Assembly: GCA_000155715.1 (NCBI GenBank)
Contig: DS990600.1
Coordinates: 7,975-71,974 of the forward strand
Reading direction: 5' to 3'
DNA length: 64,000 nt
Source: a gamma proteobacterium HTCC5015
Lineage (GTDB): Bacteria; Pseudomonadota; Gammaproteobacteria; HTCC5015
A program made the translations under genes and the position numbers. Below the pieces are notes generated by a model that ran no database searches, was not told the DNA's origin, and saw only the letters and a program-made list of their open reading frames with translations. The stretch's first letter is position 1; each line of letters starts with the position of its first letter. This document shows positions 16,734-26,047 of this stretch, piece after piece.

Positions 16734-18308
16734 GTGTCTGAATACAAAGATAAATACAGTATCGAGAGTACCGACTACGCGGTCGGTCAAGATAATATTA
16801 AAAAGTGGGGGTTTGATGTTCACAACCCCGTATTCATCATTAGCAGCGTCCTTATCCTCGCCTTTTTGATCGCCACACTCATCGCCGACCCCAAGGTAGC
16901 AAAAGAAACGCTTGACGGCTTGAAGTGGGACATTATTGGCAATTTTGACAAACTTTTCGTGTGGTCTGCCAATATATTTGTGTTGTTTTGCATCGCGATG
17001 GCACTGTCACCTTGGGGCAAAATTCGCCTTGGCGGTGTCAATGCTGAGGCCGAGCACTCGACGCTCTCGTGGCTGGCCATGCTATTTGCTGCAGGCATGG
17101 GGATCGACCTGATGTTTTGGGGTGTCGCCGAACCTGTCGCCTATTTCACGGGCTGGTATGAAACCCCCTTAGGTGTAGAAGCAAACACGCCCGAAGCGGC
17201 CCGTCTGGCCCTTGGTGCCACCATGTACCACTGGGGTATTCACCCTTGGGCTATCTATGGCGTTGTGGCGCTATCGCTGGCTTTTTTCTGTTACAACAAA
17301 GGGCTGCCTCTCTCCATTCGCTCGGCGTTCTACCCCATTCTGGGCGACCAAGCGTGGGGCTGGCCTGGTCACATCATCGATATTCTCGCGGTACTGGCCA
17401 CCCTATTCGGCCTAGCCACATCACTCGGTCTCGGCGCGAGCCAAGCCGCTGCAGGGATTAACCATGTGTTTGGTATCGACTCTGGTGTTGGCCTACAAAT
17501 TGGCGTCATCGTCGGTGTTACCTTGCTCGCCATCGTCTCCGTGGTTCGAGGTCTAGACGGTGGTGTAAAACTATTGAGTAACATCAACATGCTGATCGCA
17601 TTTGTGCTACTTGTCTTCGTTGCCTTGGTCGGCGCAGCCGTCGCATTTGGGTCTATCCCCACGACGCTGATGGCTTACGTTGAAAACCTCATCCCCTTGA
17701 GCAATCCCCATGGTCGCCCCGATGAAGCGTGGTTCCAAGGTTGGACTGTATTCTATTGGGCGTGGTGGATTTCTTGGTCACCTTTTGTTGGCATGTTTAT
17801 CGCGCGTGTTTCTAAAGGTCGGACCATTCGGGAGTTCCTAATCGCGGTGCTCGCGGTACCCACTCTAGTCACTGTTATTTGGATGTCTGTGTACGGCGGC
17901 ATTGGTATCGACCAAGTAGCCAACAAAATCGGCTTGCTGGGCTCAGACGGCCTCACGTCTGTGCCGTTGGCCATGTTCCAGATGTTTGATGCCTTGCCCA
18001 TGAGCATGGTTCTCTCAGTCATCGCCATTGTTCTGGTCATGGTGTTCTTTATCACCTCATCAGATTCTGGCTCTTTGGTCATCGATAGCATTACGGCTGG
18101 TGGCAAAATCGACGCACCGGCTCCTCAGCGCATTTTCTGGGCTGCGATAGAAGGCGCTATTGCCGCGGCCCTGCTGTGGATTGGCGGTAAGGAGGCGATT
18201 GAAGCACTCCAGGCGGGCGCCATCTCAACCGGCTTGCCGTTTACCTTTGTGTTGCTTTTCATGTGTGTAAGCCTGGTTATGGGCTTACGCACGGAGCCGA
18301 AAAGCTAA
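16734..18308 (+). CDS. BCCT-family choline/betaine/carnitine transporter
   Basis: 524-residue, 12-span BCCT transporter for quaternary amines. Signature segments: GMGIDLMFWGVAEPV (from residue 121), HWGIHPWAIY, and SWSPFVGMFIARVSKGRTIR. The unwound-helix motif reads G-M-G-I-D; in BetP a Gly at this Asp position goes with Na+/betaine symport, and an Asp with choline transport, so a choline-type substrate is favoured. The long cytoplasmic C-terminal tail of E. coli BetT is absent. GTG start at 16734 after GGGAG. A bidirectional terminator follows the stop. Confidence 0.92.
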   Translation: MSEYKDKYSIESTDYAVGQDNIKKWGFDVHNPVFIISSVLILAFLIATLIADPKVAKETLDGLKWDIIGNFDKLFVWSANIFVLFCIAMALSPWGKIRLGGVNAEAEHSTLSWLAMLFAAGMGIDLMFWGVAEPVAYFTGWYETPLGVEANTPEAARLALGATMYHWGIHPWAIYGVVALSLAFFCYNKGLPLSIRSAFYPILGDQAWGWPGHIIDILAVLATLFGLATSLGLGASQAAAGINHVFGIDSGVGLQIGVIVGVTLLAIVSVVRGLDGGVKLLSNINMLIAFVLLVFVALVGAAVAFGSIPTTLMAYVENLIPLSNPHGRPDEAWFQGWTVFYWAWWISWSPFVGMFIARVSKGRTIREFLIAVLAVPTLVTVIWMSVYGGIGIDQVANKIGLLGSDGLTSVPLAMFQMFDALPMSMVLSVIAIVLVMVFFITSSDSGSLVIDSITAGGKIDAPAPQRIFWAAIEGAIAAALLWIGGKEAIEALQAGAISTGLPFTFVLLFMCVSLVMGLRTEPKS

Positions 18309-18330
18309 ACAAGGCAAGCAAAACCGCTAA

Positions 18331-18359
18331 AAAAAGCCCAGCACATGCTGGGCTTTTTA
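18331..18359. terminator. bidirectional rho-independent terminator
   Basis: AGCCCAGC-ACAT-GCTGGGCT (18335-18354) with an A-run on the left and a T-run on the right. It ends the BCCT gene on the plus strand and overlaps the 3' end of the exonuclease gene on the minus strand. Confidence 0.9.
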
Positions 18360-19073
18360 TTGGCAAAGCGCTTTTACCCGCCGATCGCCCAATTGCCACT
18401 TTTGTATTTGGGCCTGTAGTAGCTCTGCGGTTGCAATCGCATCGACCAATGCATCGTGGTTTTCGTATTCTGGAAGGTGGTAGCGCAAGCGCGCATCGGG
18501 CAATCTTAGCGATGGCAACGACTTATTCCTAAAGCGATCAAACCATCCCTGACTTTGCTTTAAGCAAGTGGTTTCCAAAGCAAAAGTGTCTATCACTGGG
18601 AACAACCAGGGCTGAGACCACAGAGAAAAGCCCAACATTCTAAAAAATTCTCGCTCCATTGCCCGATAGTGCACGACACTGAGGCGTCCAGCCATAGCTC
18701 GCAACAGTTCCGGTATAACAGCATCAATAGTGGGTGCACGAGAGACATCACTATGCGTGATGCCATGCACGATCACCGAGCTATCACTGAGTTCTCCGGG
18801 GTTGACCAGCCAATGTTTCGCACTCGCCAAATAAACGCGAGACGCATCGAACTCGACCAAACCAATACTTACAATTTTATCTCGTTCTGCATTTAACCCC
18901 GTGGTTTCTATGTCGATCGCTAGGCAAGGCGCTTCGACCAATTTTTGATCCAGATAGGAAAAACCCGATTGGTAAAAATCCTTTAACTCTGCATGACTGC
19001 AACCGGCCATCAATTGCTGGAATCCGATCCACTCTTCGGGAACTGAGCCGCGCTCTTGTAAAATATTATCCAT
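18357..19073 (-). CDS. DEDDh-type 3'-5' exonuclease
   Basis: 238-residue exonuclease of the DNA polymerase III epsilon type. The catalytic set is visible: D54 and E56 in AIDIETTGL, a central Asp region, and the H-x4-D motif in NHDALVDAIATAE. Orphan members of this family next to DUF294 proteins are common in gammaproteobacteria. It overlaps the upstream DUF294 gene by 8 bp and so is translationally coupled to it. The nucleic-acid or nucleotide substrate is not known; the coupling suggests nucleotide-based signalling or its turnover. Confidence 0.88.
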   Translation of the reverse strand: MDNILQERGSVPEEWIGFQQLMAGCSHAELKDFYQSGFSYLDQKLVEAPCLAIDIETTGLNAERDKIVSIGLVEFDASRVYLASAKHWLVNPGELSDSSVIVHGITHSDVSRAPTIDAVIPELLRAMAGRLSVVHYRAMEREFFRMLGFSLWSQPWLFPVIDTFALETTCLKQSQGWFDRFRNKSLPSLRLPDARLRYHLPEYENHDALVDAIATAELLQAQIQKWQLGDRRVKALCQ

Positions 19074-20913
19074 TAGCAGTGTATCGATATTTCATAAAGC
19101 GTTGAGCCTGAGCCACAACGCTAAAGGCTTCTTTTAAAGATCGCTGGCGAGTCAAACTCAGCGTATCCGGAGCGATTTTATTGTCGGGTTGTCGCTTCTC
19201 TCGAATCGCTAACATTTGCTGGTGAGCACGCATGCTGTAGAGCAACTCTAAAGCGTTACTTAGCTCTTCATATTTTTCTTTTGGCAGCAGTTTAGTTTTT
19301 GAAATATCATCAAGGCGTTCAAACGAGTTTTGAGACATCGACCCCATTGCCAGCGCGTGCACTCGAATAATATCGGTTAGAGGCGCCGTCCCTCGACGCT
19401 TGATATTCAAAGACCGCTTCTCCCTGCCGTCCTCCTCTAAAACAAAGTTTTTAAAAACACCCAATGGTGGCGTGCGGTTTAACGCATTCCTTGCCAACGA
19501 TGCCAAAAAGGGTTTGCTACCTTTTGCCTTCGTGGCAATAAACTGCTGGAGCTCCCTCGCCCACTTTTTCTTGCCATGCACTGCCACCAAGTCGAAAAAT
19601 ATGGAAGCGTTTAGCAACGCTTTGGGTTCCGGATTCTCAATCCACTCTGTGAATTGATCGCGCCACTCATAAAGCCGCAAGCGCCACTGGGGATTCGAGG
19701 CCATAATCAATCCCTCACAGAGCGGGTATCCACAGCGGTCTAACCCCTCGCACAGCATTTGACCAAATTGCTCAAAGTAATGGCCATGGCTGGCTTCGTC
19801 GTAGTCATCTGACAGAATTAACGCATTGTCCTGATCGGTTACTAACAGTTGTTCATCGCGCGCCAAGGAACCCAATGCAATCAAACAATAAGGCACTGGC
19901 GGAGGGCCTAATTCTTCCTCAACCAGCTTTGCCATTTGCTGCATAAAGCTTGCGCCAATCACCGACATTGCCGAGCCAATCATATGCGATGTTGCGTGCT
20001 CGTTAACCAACCGTTCATACACGGCTGGCAACTGCGCTGAAAGCTGAGCCAGTGCCTCCACACTCTCTGAAGACAAAATACTGCGAACGAGTAACAGCGA
20101 GTTTTGCGACTCGTGGGCAACCATATCGAGCAATGAAACAACACCGAGCACTCGATTTTCATCCACGATGGGCACATGGTGAATGTTATTCCGCAGCATC
20201 ACGAGCATCACTTCGTGTAAATACGCATGGTCATCCATCACCTGCGGTTCCGTGCTCATAATCTCACCGACGGGTGTGTCATAGGGCAGACGTTTCGCGA
20301 CCACTTTGGCTCGCAAGTCGTTGTCTGTCACGATCCCCAAAAGGCGCCCCTGTTCATCCTGAACCACCGCCGCTGCAATGTAGTGATCAGAGATGCGCAC
20401 GGCACACTCCGCGACCGTTGTATCGGGAGTAACAACTAGAGGTTCTGTTTTAATCAATTCGGTCACCGGCACCGTCGTCATATCATCGGTACCGACTTGG
20501 GTCGCCTGCTCTAGAATCGAGTGCTCATTAACCTCAAAGAAATCGCCAAACTCGGAGTACTTTTCACAGTAATCCATAAACAGTTGGATCGGTATCAAAT
20601 AAAACAAGCAATCCTTGCGAGTGGTGGCGGGGAAGCGCACCTTGGCATTCATCAACAGCCCCATCTGTCCAAACACATGGCCCGCTGGTAGACGATTGAA
20701 TAAACTGCCATCTCGACGAAAAAGCTCTACTTCGCCAGAGCGCACGAAATACAAATGGTGTATGGGATCCTCTAATGCCAATACCACTTGACCCGCCTGC
20801 TGATAGCTCACCTCGATAGAACGCGCCATAGCAGAAAGTGCATCCGCCGGCAGCCAGCAAAAAGGTTCGTAGTCACTCAGTGCTCGTTCGATATCAGGTA
20901 GCTCTACACTCAT
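19066..20913 (-). CDS. CNB-CBS-DUF294 nucleotidyltransferase-like signalling protein
   Basis: 615-residue protein: an N-terminal cyclic-nucleotide-binding fold (about 15-135; HHLYFVRSGEVELFRRDGS, then LPAGHVFGQMGLL), two CBS domains (about 150-280; LGIVTDNDLRAKVV and VLGVVSLLDMV), a DUF294 nucleotidyltransferase domain (about 300-440; IALGSLARDEQLLVTDQDNAL with the G-S and D-x-D motif) and a C-terminal helical DUF294_C domain. The resemblance to GlnD-type transferases suggests nucleotidylation of a partner. ATG at 20913 after GGAA. Coupled to the downstream exonuclease. Confidence 0.9.
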   Translation of the reverse strand: MSVELPDIERALSDYEPFCWLPADALSAMARSIEVSYQQAGQVVLALEDPIHHLYFVRSGEVELFRRDGSLFNRLPAGHVFGQMGLLMNAKVRFPATTRKDCLFYLIPIQLFMDYCEKYSEFGDFFEVNEHSILEQATQVGTDDMTTVPVTELIKTEPLVVTPDTTVAECAVRISDHYIAAAVVQDEQGRLLGIVTDNDLRAKVVAKRLPYDTPVGEIMSTEPQVMDDHAYLHEVMLVMLRNNIHHVPIVDENRVLGVVSLLDMVAHESQNSLLLVRSILSSESVEALAQLSAQLPAVYERLVNEHATSHMIGSAMSVIGASFMQQMAKLVEEELGPPPVPYCLIALGSLARDEQLLVTDQDNALILSDDYDEASHGHYFEQFGQMLCEGLDRCGYPLCEGLIMASNPQWRLRLYEWRDQFTEWIENPEPKALLNASIFFDLVAVHGKKKWARELQQFIATKAKGSKPFLASLARNALNRTPPLGVFKNFVLEEDGREKRSLNIKRRGTAPLTDIIRVHALAMGSMSQNSFERLDDISKTKLLPKEKYEELSNALELLYSMRAHQQMLAIREKRQPDNKIAPDTLSLTRQRSLKEAFSVVAQAQRFMKYRYTANG

Positions 20914-21063
20914 CACTGATTCCTTTGCCTAAATAAGAGAATAAAGCGCCTAAAAACAGGGGCTTTTTGTTATTCCACTCAATGTCGTCAGTCGCCTTAC
21001 GTCACTAGATTTGCATAGCTCTAGGCTGCCTAGCAAGCCGACTGACTCAAGACAGGTTCTGCC

Positions 21064-22203
21064 CTACATCCAATAGCGCAGCAGCAAAGCCACTCGGCCA
21101 ATGAGTCGCTTCCATAGTGCCAGCTTGATATAGCCGCCTCGGCCAACTTCTTTTGCGTGTTTTAAGTCGTTTTGAAAGTGTTTGCTTAATGTTTCGACAT
21201 TGTCTTTGCACGTGAGCACGGCGTCGACTTCTAAATCGTGGCGCAGGCTGCGCTGGTTTAAGTTGCTAGAGCCGACGGTCCCCCAGTGATCGATGAGCAG
21301 CGTTTTGGCGTGCAGCATGCCTGTTTGATATTCAAAAATTCGCACGCCGTCTTCTAGTAACTCTCGGTAAAAATGCGATGACGCCCAAGGCATAAAAAAA
21401 ATGTCGGAGTGTGCGGGCAGCATCAAACGCACATCAACACCGCGCTTGGCGGCGTAGCGCAATCCGCGCAGCAGCTTGGCATCGGGCATAAAGTAGGCGT
21501 TGGTCACCCAAATACGCTGCTTCGAGCGACCGATGTGACGCAGCACCCGCTTGTGCTGCATGCGTCGCAAATAGCGGCTGTAGTTGAGCATAAACTGCCC
21601 CGACACAGGCTTTTTCGCTCGACTGGGTTTTACGGAGGGATGTTGCCACGCCTGTAGAAAGGCGCGCTTGAGTTCAACGCAGTTTTTACTCTGCACTCGT
21701 AACGCTGTATCGCGCCAGCCTTTGCCGCCCTCATCCAACGCGAGGTGATCCGCCGTAATGTTAAGACTGCCCAGCCAGGCAATGCGGTGATCGATCATCG
21801 TCACCTTGCGGTGGTTGCGGCGATTTACCCAACTAAAAAAATGCATTAAACGCAGCGGCAACGCATAGCGATTGGCCGCCAGAGCCCACTGCCAAAAGCG
21901 CCAGGGCATGGGATGGTAGACCCGCGCCTCGCCACCGGCTTTTCTCAATTGCTGCAATAGCGCGGTAATGGTCCAAGGCGAACCCGCGCCATCGACGAGT
22001 AAGCGCACGCTCACCCCCCGCTCTGCTGCCGCACACAAGGCGCTGATAAGGCGTTGCCCGATGGCGTCCTCGGCAAAGATATAGACCTCCATATCAATGC
22101 TTTTTTGCGCATGGGCAATGTCCGTTAGCAAGCCTTCAAAGTATTGATTGGCAACGGTGAACAAGCGCTCTTTGACAGGGGCTGTATCGGTCGCGCTCGA
22201 CAT
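21064..22203 (-). CDS. phospholipase D-family protein (cardiolipin synthase-like)
   Basis: 379-residue protein with two HKD motifs: H131-R-K-x4-D in HRKVTMIDHRIAWLGSLN and H298-A-K-x4-D in HAKTLLIDHWGTVGSSNLN. The spacing matches ClsB-type cardiolipin synthases, which join phosphatidyl groups. No N-terminal membrane spans, unlike ClsA. The ATG at 22203 follows AGGAG inside the end of the AraC-type gene, 5 bp downstream of that gene's stop, so both lie in one operon. Confidence 0.88.
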   Translation of the reverse strand: MSSATDTAPVKERLFTVANQYFEGLLTDIAHAQKSIDMEVYIFAEDAIGQRLISALCAAAERGVSVRLLVDGAGSPWTITALLQQLRKAGGEARVYHPMPWRFWQWALAANRYALPLRLMHFFSWVNRRNHRKVTMIDHRIAWLGSLNITADHLALDEGGKGWRDTALRVQSKNCVELKRAFLQAWQHPSVKPSRAKKPVSGQFMLNYSRYLRRMQHKRVLRHIGRSKQRIWVTNAYFMPDAKLLRGLRYAAKRGVDVRLMLPAHSDIFFMPWASSHFYRELLEDGVRIFEYQTGMLHAKTLLIDHWGTVGSSNLNQRSLRHDLEVDAVLTCKDNVETLSKHFQNDLKHAKEVGRGGYIKLALWKRLIGRVALLLRYWM

Positions 22204-22208
22204 GGGCG

Positions 22209-23261
22209 TCACTCCTGAGACAGACGCTGGCGAAATTCGCTAGGCGTCATTTCAGCCCAACTTTTAAAGGCCTTAGTAAAGTTGCTGGCATCGCTGTACC
22301 CCAGCAACTCGGCAATGCTCTCCAAGCTGGAGTCGGTGGCCTCTAGTTGATGTATCGCTCGACGGAATCGCGATGAATCTTTGATTTGCTGGTAGCTGGT
22401 TCCCGCAGTTTGCAAGCGCCGCTTTAATGTACGCGGCGACATATGCAATTGTTCAGCCACTTGCTCTAAGGTGGGTAAACGCCCCTCCCAGTCTTGAATT
22501 TGCAAGCGCACCATACCCGCCACATCGTTGCGCACATTGAGTCGCACCAGTTCCGCTTCCATCTGTTCTTGCGCGGCGCTGACTAGCTCGGGATTGGCCT
22601 TGGGCAGAGGCTGGCGCATCATCTCGATAGGAAAGCGCAGCTCGTTCACCACCTGATCAAAATGCAAACTCAAGCCGGGCGACAAGCCCTCGGGCAAACG
22701 GCTCGATGGCTGTGGAAAGGTAATCAACATGCGCGTATCCAGCGACTTTTCCAAAGAGCCGGTTAAGCGACGCGCCAACTGCTCTAAGTTAGAAAAGGCC
22801 GACAGCACATGAAACCGCCCAATACGCTCGTCCACATAGCCCTCATCGGGCGGCTGCATGCGGATGCAGCCCCACTCGTCATTGGTGAAAAACACCATGT
22901 CGTCGAACTCGGCGCGGGTTTTATTAAATTGCACCACCATTTCGGCGGCGTCTTGCAACGTTTCGCTAATTTGCGCGGCAAAGCCGAGTACGCCGTGGGT
23001 CGAAAAACTGAGCCGACGACCGTAATCCATTCCCAGCCAAGGGTCGGGAATGGCGTCCATAATATTGTTGAGTACGCACTCCATCGACAAGTGACCAATG
23101 CGTGAATGGGGGTTAATCAAGGCACTCAGCTCCAAGCCGCTGTTGCGCAAAGCCACCTGCGGCGGCACGCCACGCTCGGCGGCGTACTCTTGCATAGCAA
23201 TCAAGTACTCCGCGGCCATGGTGTATTCACCGTGCCCCAATGTTGTACGCTGGTCGTTCAT
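22209..23261 (-). CDS. AraC-family transcriptional regulator (OruR/VirS-like)
   Basis: 350-residue regulator: an N-terminal arabinose-binding-like domain (about 15-200; HSRIGHLSMECVLNNIMDA, HGVLGFAAQISETLQDA) and a C-terminal AraC HTH (about 255-345; LEQVAEQLHMSPRTLKRRLQ, SIAELLGYSDASNFTKAFK). I start at the ATG at 23261, after TTGGGG; the longer open frame to 23414 is Arg/Leu-rich and overlaps the promoter area. It is divergent from the hydrolase-SDR-esterase operon and is the likely activator of that operon in response to a lipid or hydrophobic substrate. Confidence 0.87.
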   Translation of the reverse strand: MNDQRTTLGHGEYTMAAEYLIAMQEYAAERGVPPQVALRNSGLELSALINPHSRIGHLSMECVLNNIMDAIPDPWLGMDYGRRLSFSTHGVLGFAAQISETLQDAAEMVVQFNKTRAEFDDMVFFTNDEWGCIRMQPPDEGYVDERIGRFHVLSAFSNLEQLARRLTGSLEKSLDTRMLITFPQPSSRLPEGLSPGLSLHFDQVVNELRFPIEMMRQPLPKANPELVSAAQEQMEAELVRLNVRNDVAGMVRLQIQDWEGRLPTLEQVAEQLHMSPRTLKRRLQTAGTSYQQIKDSSRFRRAIHQLEATDSSLESIAELLGYSDASNFTKAFKSWAEMTPSEFRQRLSQE

Positions 23262-23393
23262 TTGGCCCCAAATCACCGATAACTTGTCACATCGTAACCT
23301 GTTTCGTTGAAGGCGCAAGCGGGATAGTAGTCGCATAAGCTGACAAAACTGTGTAAACACGACCAAAGCGGCATTGAACCGCGGGAGGACAAG

Positions 23394-24245
23394 ATGGCCA
23401 CTGCAAGAAACCACTCTGGCGCTAAAAAGACGATTTCGCCGCGCAAAATGGACTTCCCCTTCGAGGAAATTGATAGCAAGTACTGGTATAACGGGAACGC
23501 GCTATTAACGACATTTTTTGCAGCGCTCTCGGCGACTTTTCCTCCCGGAGAGCAACAATTTATCGATTCTGTGCGCTACTACCGCAACCAGGTAAAAGAT
23601 AAAAAACTGCTCGAACAAATTCGAGGCTTTATTGGGCAAGAGGGGCACCACAGCCACCAGCACAAAAAAGCCAACCAGGAGTTAGATCGTCGCGGCTTAT
23701 TCGCGACGCGCTTAGAAGAGCACTTAAAGCGCGATATTAAATTTTTAAATCGCTTTATGTCGCCCGCCTCGCAACTGGCGGCCACGGCCGCAGCGGAGCA
23801 CATTACGGCCATTATGGCCGAGTATGTGTTGACCCACCCCGAGGTGACGGCACCGATGGCCGACTCGGTGGGCGAGCTGATTGAGTGGCACGCGGTCGAG
23901 GAAATCGAACACAAAGCCGTGGCTTTTGACGTGTACATGCAGTGCGTTGGAGACCGCCAATTATTGCGTCGCTCCATGGTGATGATCTCCACCGAGTTTT
24001 CGCTGCGCGTTATGGCCTACCAAGCGGCACTGCTGTATTGGGATCGCCGCCTACCTAGACCCAGCGAAGTGGTCGAAGCGGGGCGGTTCCTGTTTGGCAA
24101 ACGCGGTATGATCCGCAAGATGCGAAAACCCTTTATGGAGTTTTTCCGTCGCGACTTCCACCCCTGGGATGTGGATAACACCCATCTTATCGAGCAGTGG
24201 AAAGCCGCCCACAAAGCATTAGAGAAACACTTAGAAGCGGCTTAA
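23394..24245 (+). CDS. predicted metal-dependent hydrolase (PF10118 type), paralogue 1
   Basis: 283-residue all-helical protein of the uncharacterised metal-dependent hydrolase family. Repeated E/H clusters suggest a di-metal site: G-Q-E83-G-H85-H86, A-E135-H136, and W-H166-A-V-E169-E170-I-E-H173-K. The segment DSKYWYNGNALLTTFF and the C-terminal FHPWDVDNTHLIEQW are shared with the second copy at 50971-51810. The family often sits with SDRs and hydrolases of lipid metabolism; no reaction is established. The ATG at 23394 follows GGGAGGA and the gene opens a four-gene operon divergent from the AraC regulator. Confidence 0.85.
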   Translation: MATARNHSGAKKTISPRKMDFPFEEIDSKYWYNGNALLTTFFAALSATFPPGEQQFIDSVRYYRNQVKDKKLLEQIRGFIGQEGHHSHQHKKANQELDRRGLFATRLEEHLKRDIKFLNRFMSPASQLAATAAAEHITAIMAEYVLTHPEVTAPMADSVGELIEWHAVEEIEHKAVAFDVYMQCVGDRQLLRRSMVMISTEFSLRVMAYQAALLYWDRRLPRPSEVVEAGRFLFGKRGMIRKMRKPFMEFFRRDFHPWDVDNTHLIEQWKAAHKALEKHLEAA

Positions 24246-24277
24246 AACCGCATTAATCACACAAAAAGAGGAACAAC

Positions 24278-25099
24278 ATGAGTAAATTGAACCAACGCGT
24301 CGTCGCCATCACGGGTGCAGGGTCTGGTATTGGCCGCGCTCTCGCCGTCGAATCTGCCAAGCGCGGAGCCGATCTCGCCCTCAGCGATGTCAACGAGGCT
24401 GGCCTAAAAGAGACCGCAGCCCAGTGCGAAAAAGCCGGCGCCAAAGTTCATACTCAAATTGTTAATGTCGCCGAGCGCGACGCCGTTGAAGCTTGGTGCG
24501 ACGCCATCGTCAAACACTTTGGCAAAGTGCATGTCATCATCAACAACGCGGGCGTTGCCCTCAACGCCGATGTGGCGCACACCGAGTACGAAGATTTTGA
24601 GTGGTTGATGGGCATCAATTTCTGGGGCGTTGTCTATGGAACAAAAACTTTTCTTCCACAGATCCGCAAGAACGACTGGGGCCACATTGTTAACATTTCC
24701 AGTTTGTTTGGCCTTCTTGGCATTCCCAACCAAAGCGCCTACAACGCCGCCAAATTTGCCGTGCGCGGTTTCACCGAAAGCTTGCAGTGTGAAATGCGCG
24801 TCAGCGGCGAGAACATTGGTGTTAGCTGCGTTCACCCCGGCGGTATTAAAACCAATATTGCCAACGCCGCGCGCTTTAGCCACAGCACCAGCACGCGATC
24901 GCAAGATGCCGACCAGCTCAAGAAAGAGTTCAATGAAAAGCTGGCCCGCACCACACCAGAACAGGCGGCCAACATCATTCTCAAGGGCATAGAAAACAAC
25001 CAAGAGCGTGTACTCGTGGGTATGGATGCTGTCGCCCTAGACCGCATGCAGCGCATGATGCCGACAGGCTATCGCAAGCTCGTCGCCAAGTTTGCCTAA
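24278..25099 (+). CDS. short-chain dehydrogenase/reductase
   Basis: 273-residue classical SDR. NAD(P)-binding TGAGSGIG at 12-19, NNAG at 89-92, and the catalytic triad S141/S142, Y155 and K159 (NQSAYNAAKF). The acidic S-D after the second strand (LALSDVNE) favours NAD(H). It oxidises or reduces an alcohol/carbonyl, probably hydrophobic given the neighbours. AGAGGA lies before the start, 32 bp after the metal hydrolase gene. Its stop overlaps the ATG of the next gene by 1 bp. Confidence 0.9.
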   Translation: MSKLNQRVVAITGAGSGIGRALAVESAKRGADLALSDVNEAGLKETAAQCEKAGAKVHTQIVNVAERDAVEAWCDAIVKHFGKVHVIINNAGVALNADVAHTEYEDFEWLMGINFWGVVYGTKTFLPQIRKNDWGHIVNISSLFGLLGIPNQSAYNAAKFAVRGFTESLQCEMRVSGENIGVSCVHPGGIKTNIANAARFSHSTSTRSQDADQLKKEFNEKLARTTPEQAANIILKGIENNQERVLVGMDAVALDRMQRMMPTGYRKLVAKFA

Positions 25100-26022
25100 T
25101 GACGGTGGAGATGCGCTCGGGGCACGCGCCCTGCAATGAGATCGAACTGTACTACGAAGACCTAGGTCGCCAAGGCGACCCCGCCGTCTTGCTGGTCTGC
25201 GGCATGTCGGTACAGCTGATCGAATGGCCCGATTCTCTTTGTCGGCATCTCGTCGATCAAGGTTTTCGCGTCATTCGCTTTGACAACCGCGAGGCGGGGC
25301 TGTCGTCGCGCAGCACGGTCAAACAAGCGCCCCCCATTATTCGTTCGTACTATCGCTATAAACGCGGTTTGCCCGTCAAGGCGGACTACCCGCTGCGACA
25401 GCTCATGCGCGACGCCGTCGCCTTACTCGATCATCTCGACATTGCTAAAGCCCACTGGGTGGGTTTTTCAATGGGCGGCATGATTTCTCAGTTGGCCGCC
25501 ATCCACGCCTCCGAGCGTGTGCTGTCGCTCACTTCCATTATGTCGAACAGCAACGACGCCGACCTACCCATGCCCCGTCTCAAAACCTTGTTGCGCTTGA
25601 TCACACCACCACGCAATAAAAGCAACGAAGCGGTCGCCCACACCATTGCCCTTTTATTTGAAAGCTTGCAAGGGCCTAAATACCCCACGCCGAGAAGCGA
25701 GTTGCTCGAACACGCCCATCAGGTTATTCAGCGCTCTCGCAGGCCGTACGCGGGCCCCATGCACCAAATGGCGCTGTTTGCCGAAGGGGGCTGGCGCCAC
25801 GATTTAAAAACGATTCAAGCACCTACTTTGATTGTTCACGGTACAGGGGATCCACTGGTTCGCATCGAAGGTGGCCGACGCTGCGCGGCTGAAATTCCCG
25901 GTGCTCAACTGTGGGAAATCGAAGGCTGGGGGCACGACTTTCCCGCGGCACTGATCGAAGACCTCAGTCACGGCATCGCTCGACACCTACTCAATTCACA
26001 ACCACAGGCCACCGCCTCTTAA
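25099..26022 (+). CDS. alpha/beta hydrolase
   Basis: 307-residue alpha/beta-fold hydrolase. Nucleophile elbow G-F-S124-M-G-G, an oxyanion-region C-G-M-S at 34-37, the acid in LIVHGTGDPLV and the catalytic His in GWGHDFP. Resembles esterases or epoxide hydrolase-like enzymes that use small or lipidic esters. The start codon overlaps the stop of the SDR gene (TAATG), so it is coupled to it; a 25-bp gap leads to the next esterase. Confidence 0.88.
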   Translation: MTVEMRSGHAPCNEIELYYEDLGRQGDPAVLLVCGMSVQLIEWPDSLCRHLVDQGFRVIRFDNREAGLSSRSTVKQAPPIIRSYYRYKRGLPVKADYPLRQLMRDAVALLDHLDIAKAHWVGFSMGGMISQLAAIHASERVLSLTSIMSNSNDADLPMPRLKTLLRLITPPRNKSNEAVAHTIALLFESLQGPKYPTPRSELLEHAHQVIQRSRRPYAGPMHQMALFAEGGWRHDLKTIQAPTLIVHGTGDPLVRIEGGRRCAAEIPGAQLWEIEGWGHDFPAALIEDLSHGIARHLLNSQPQATAS

Positions 26023-26047
26023 TCCGCTCTGGGGAGACACTGGAACC

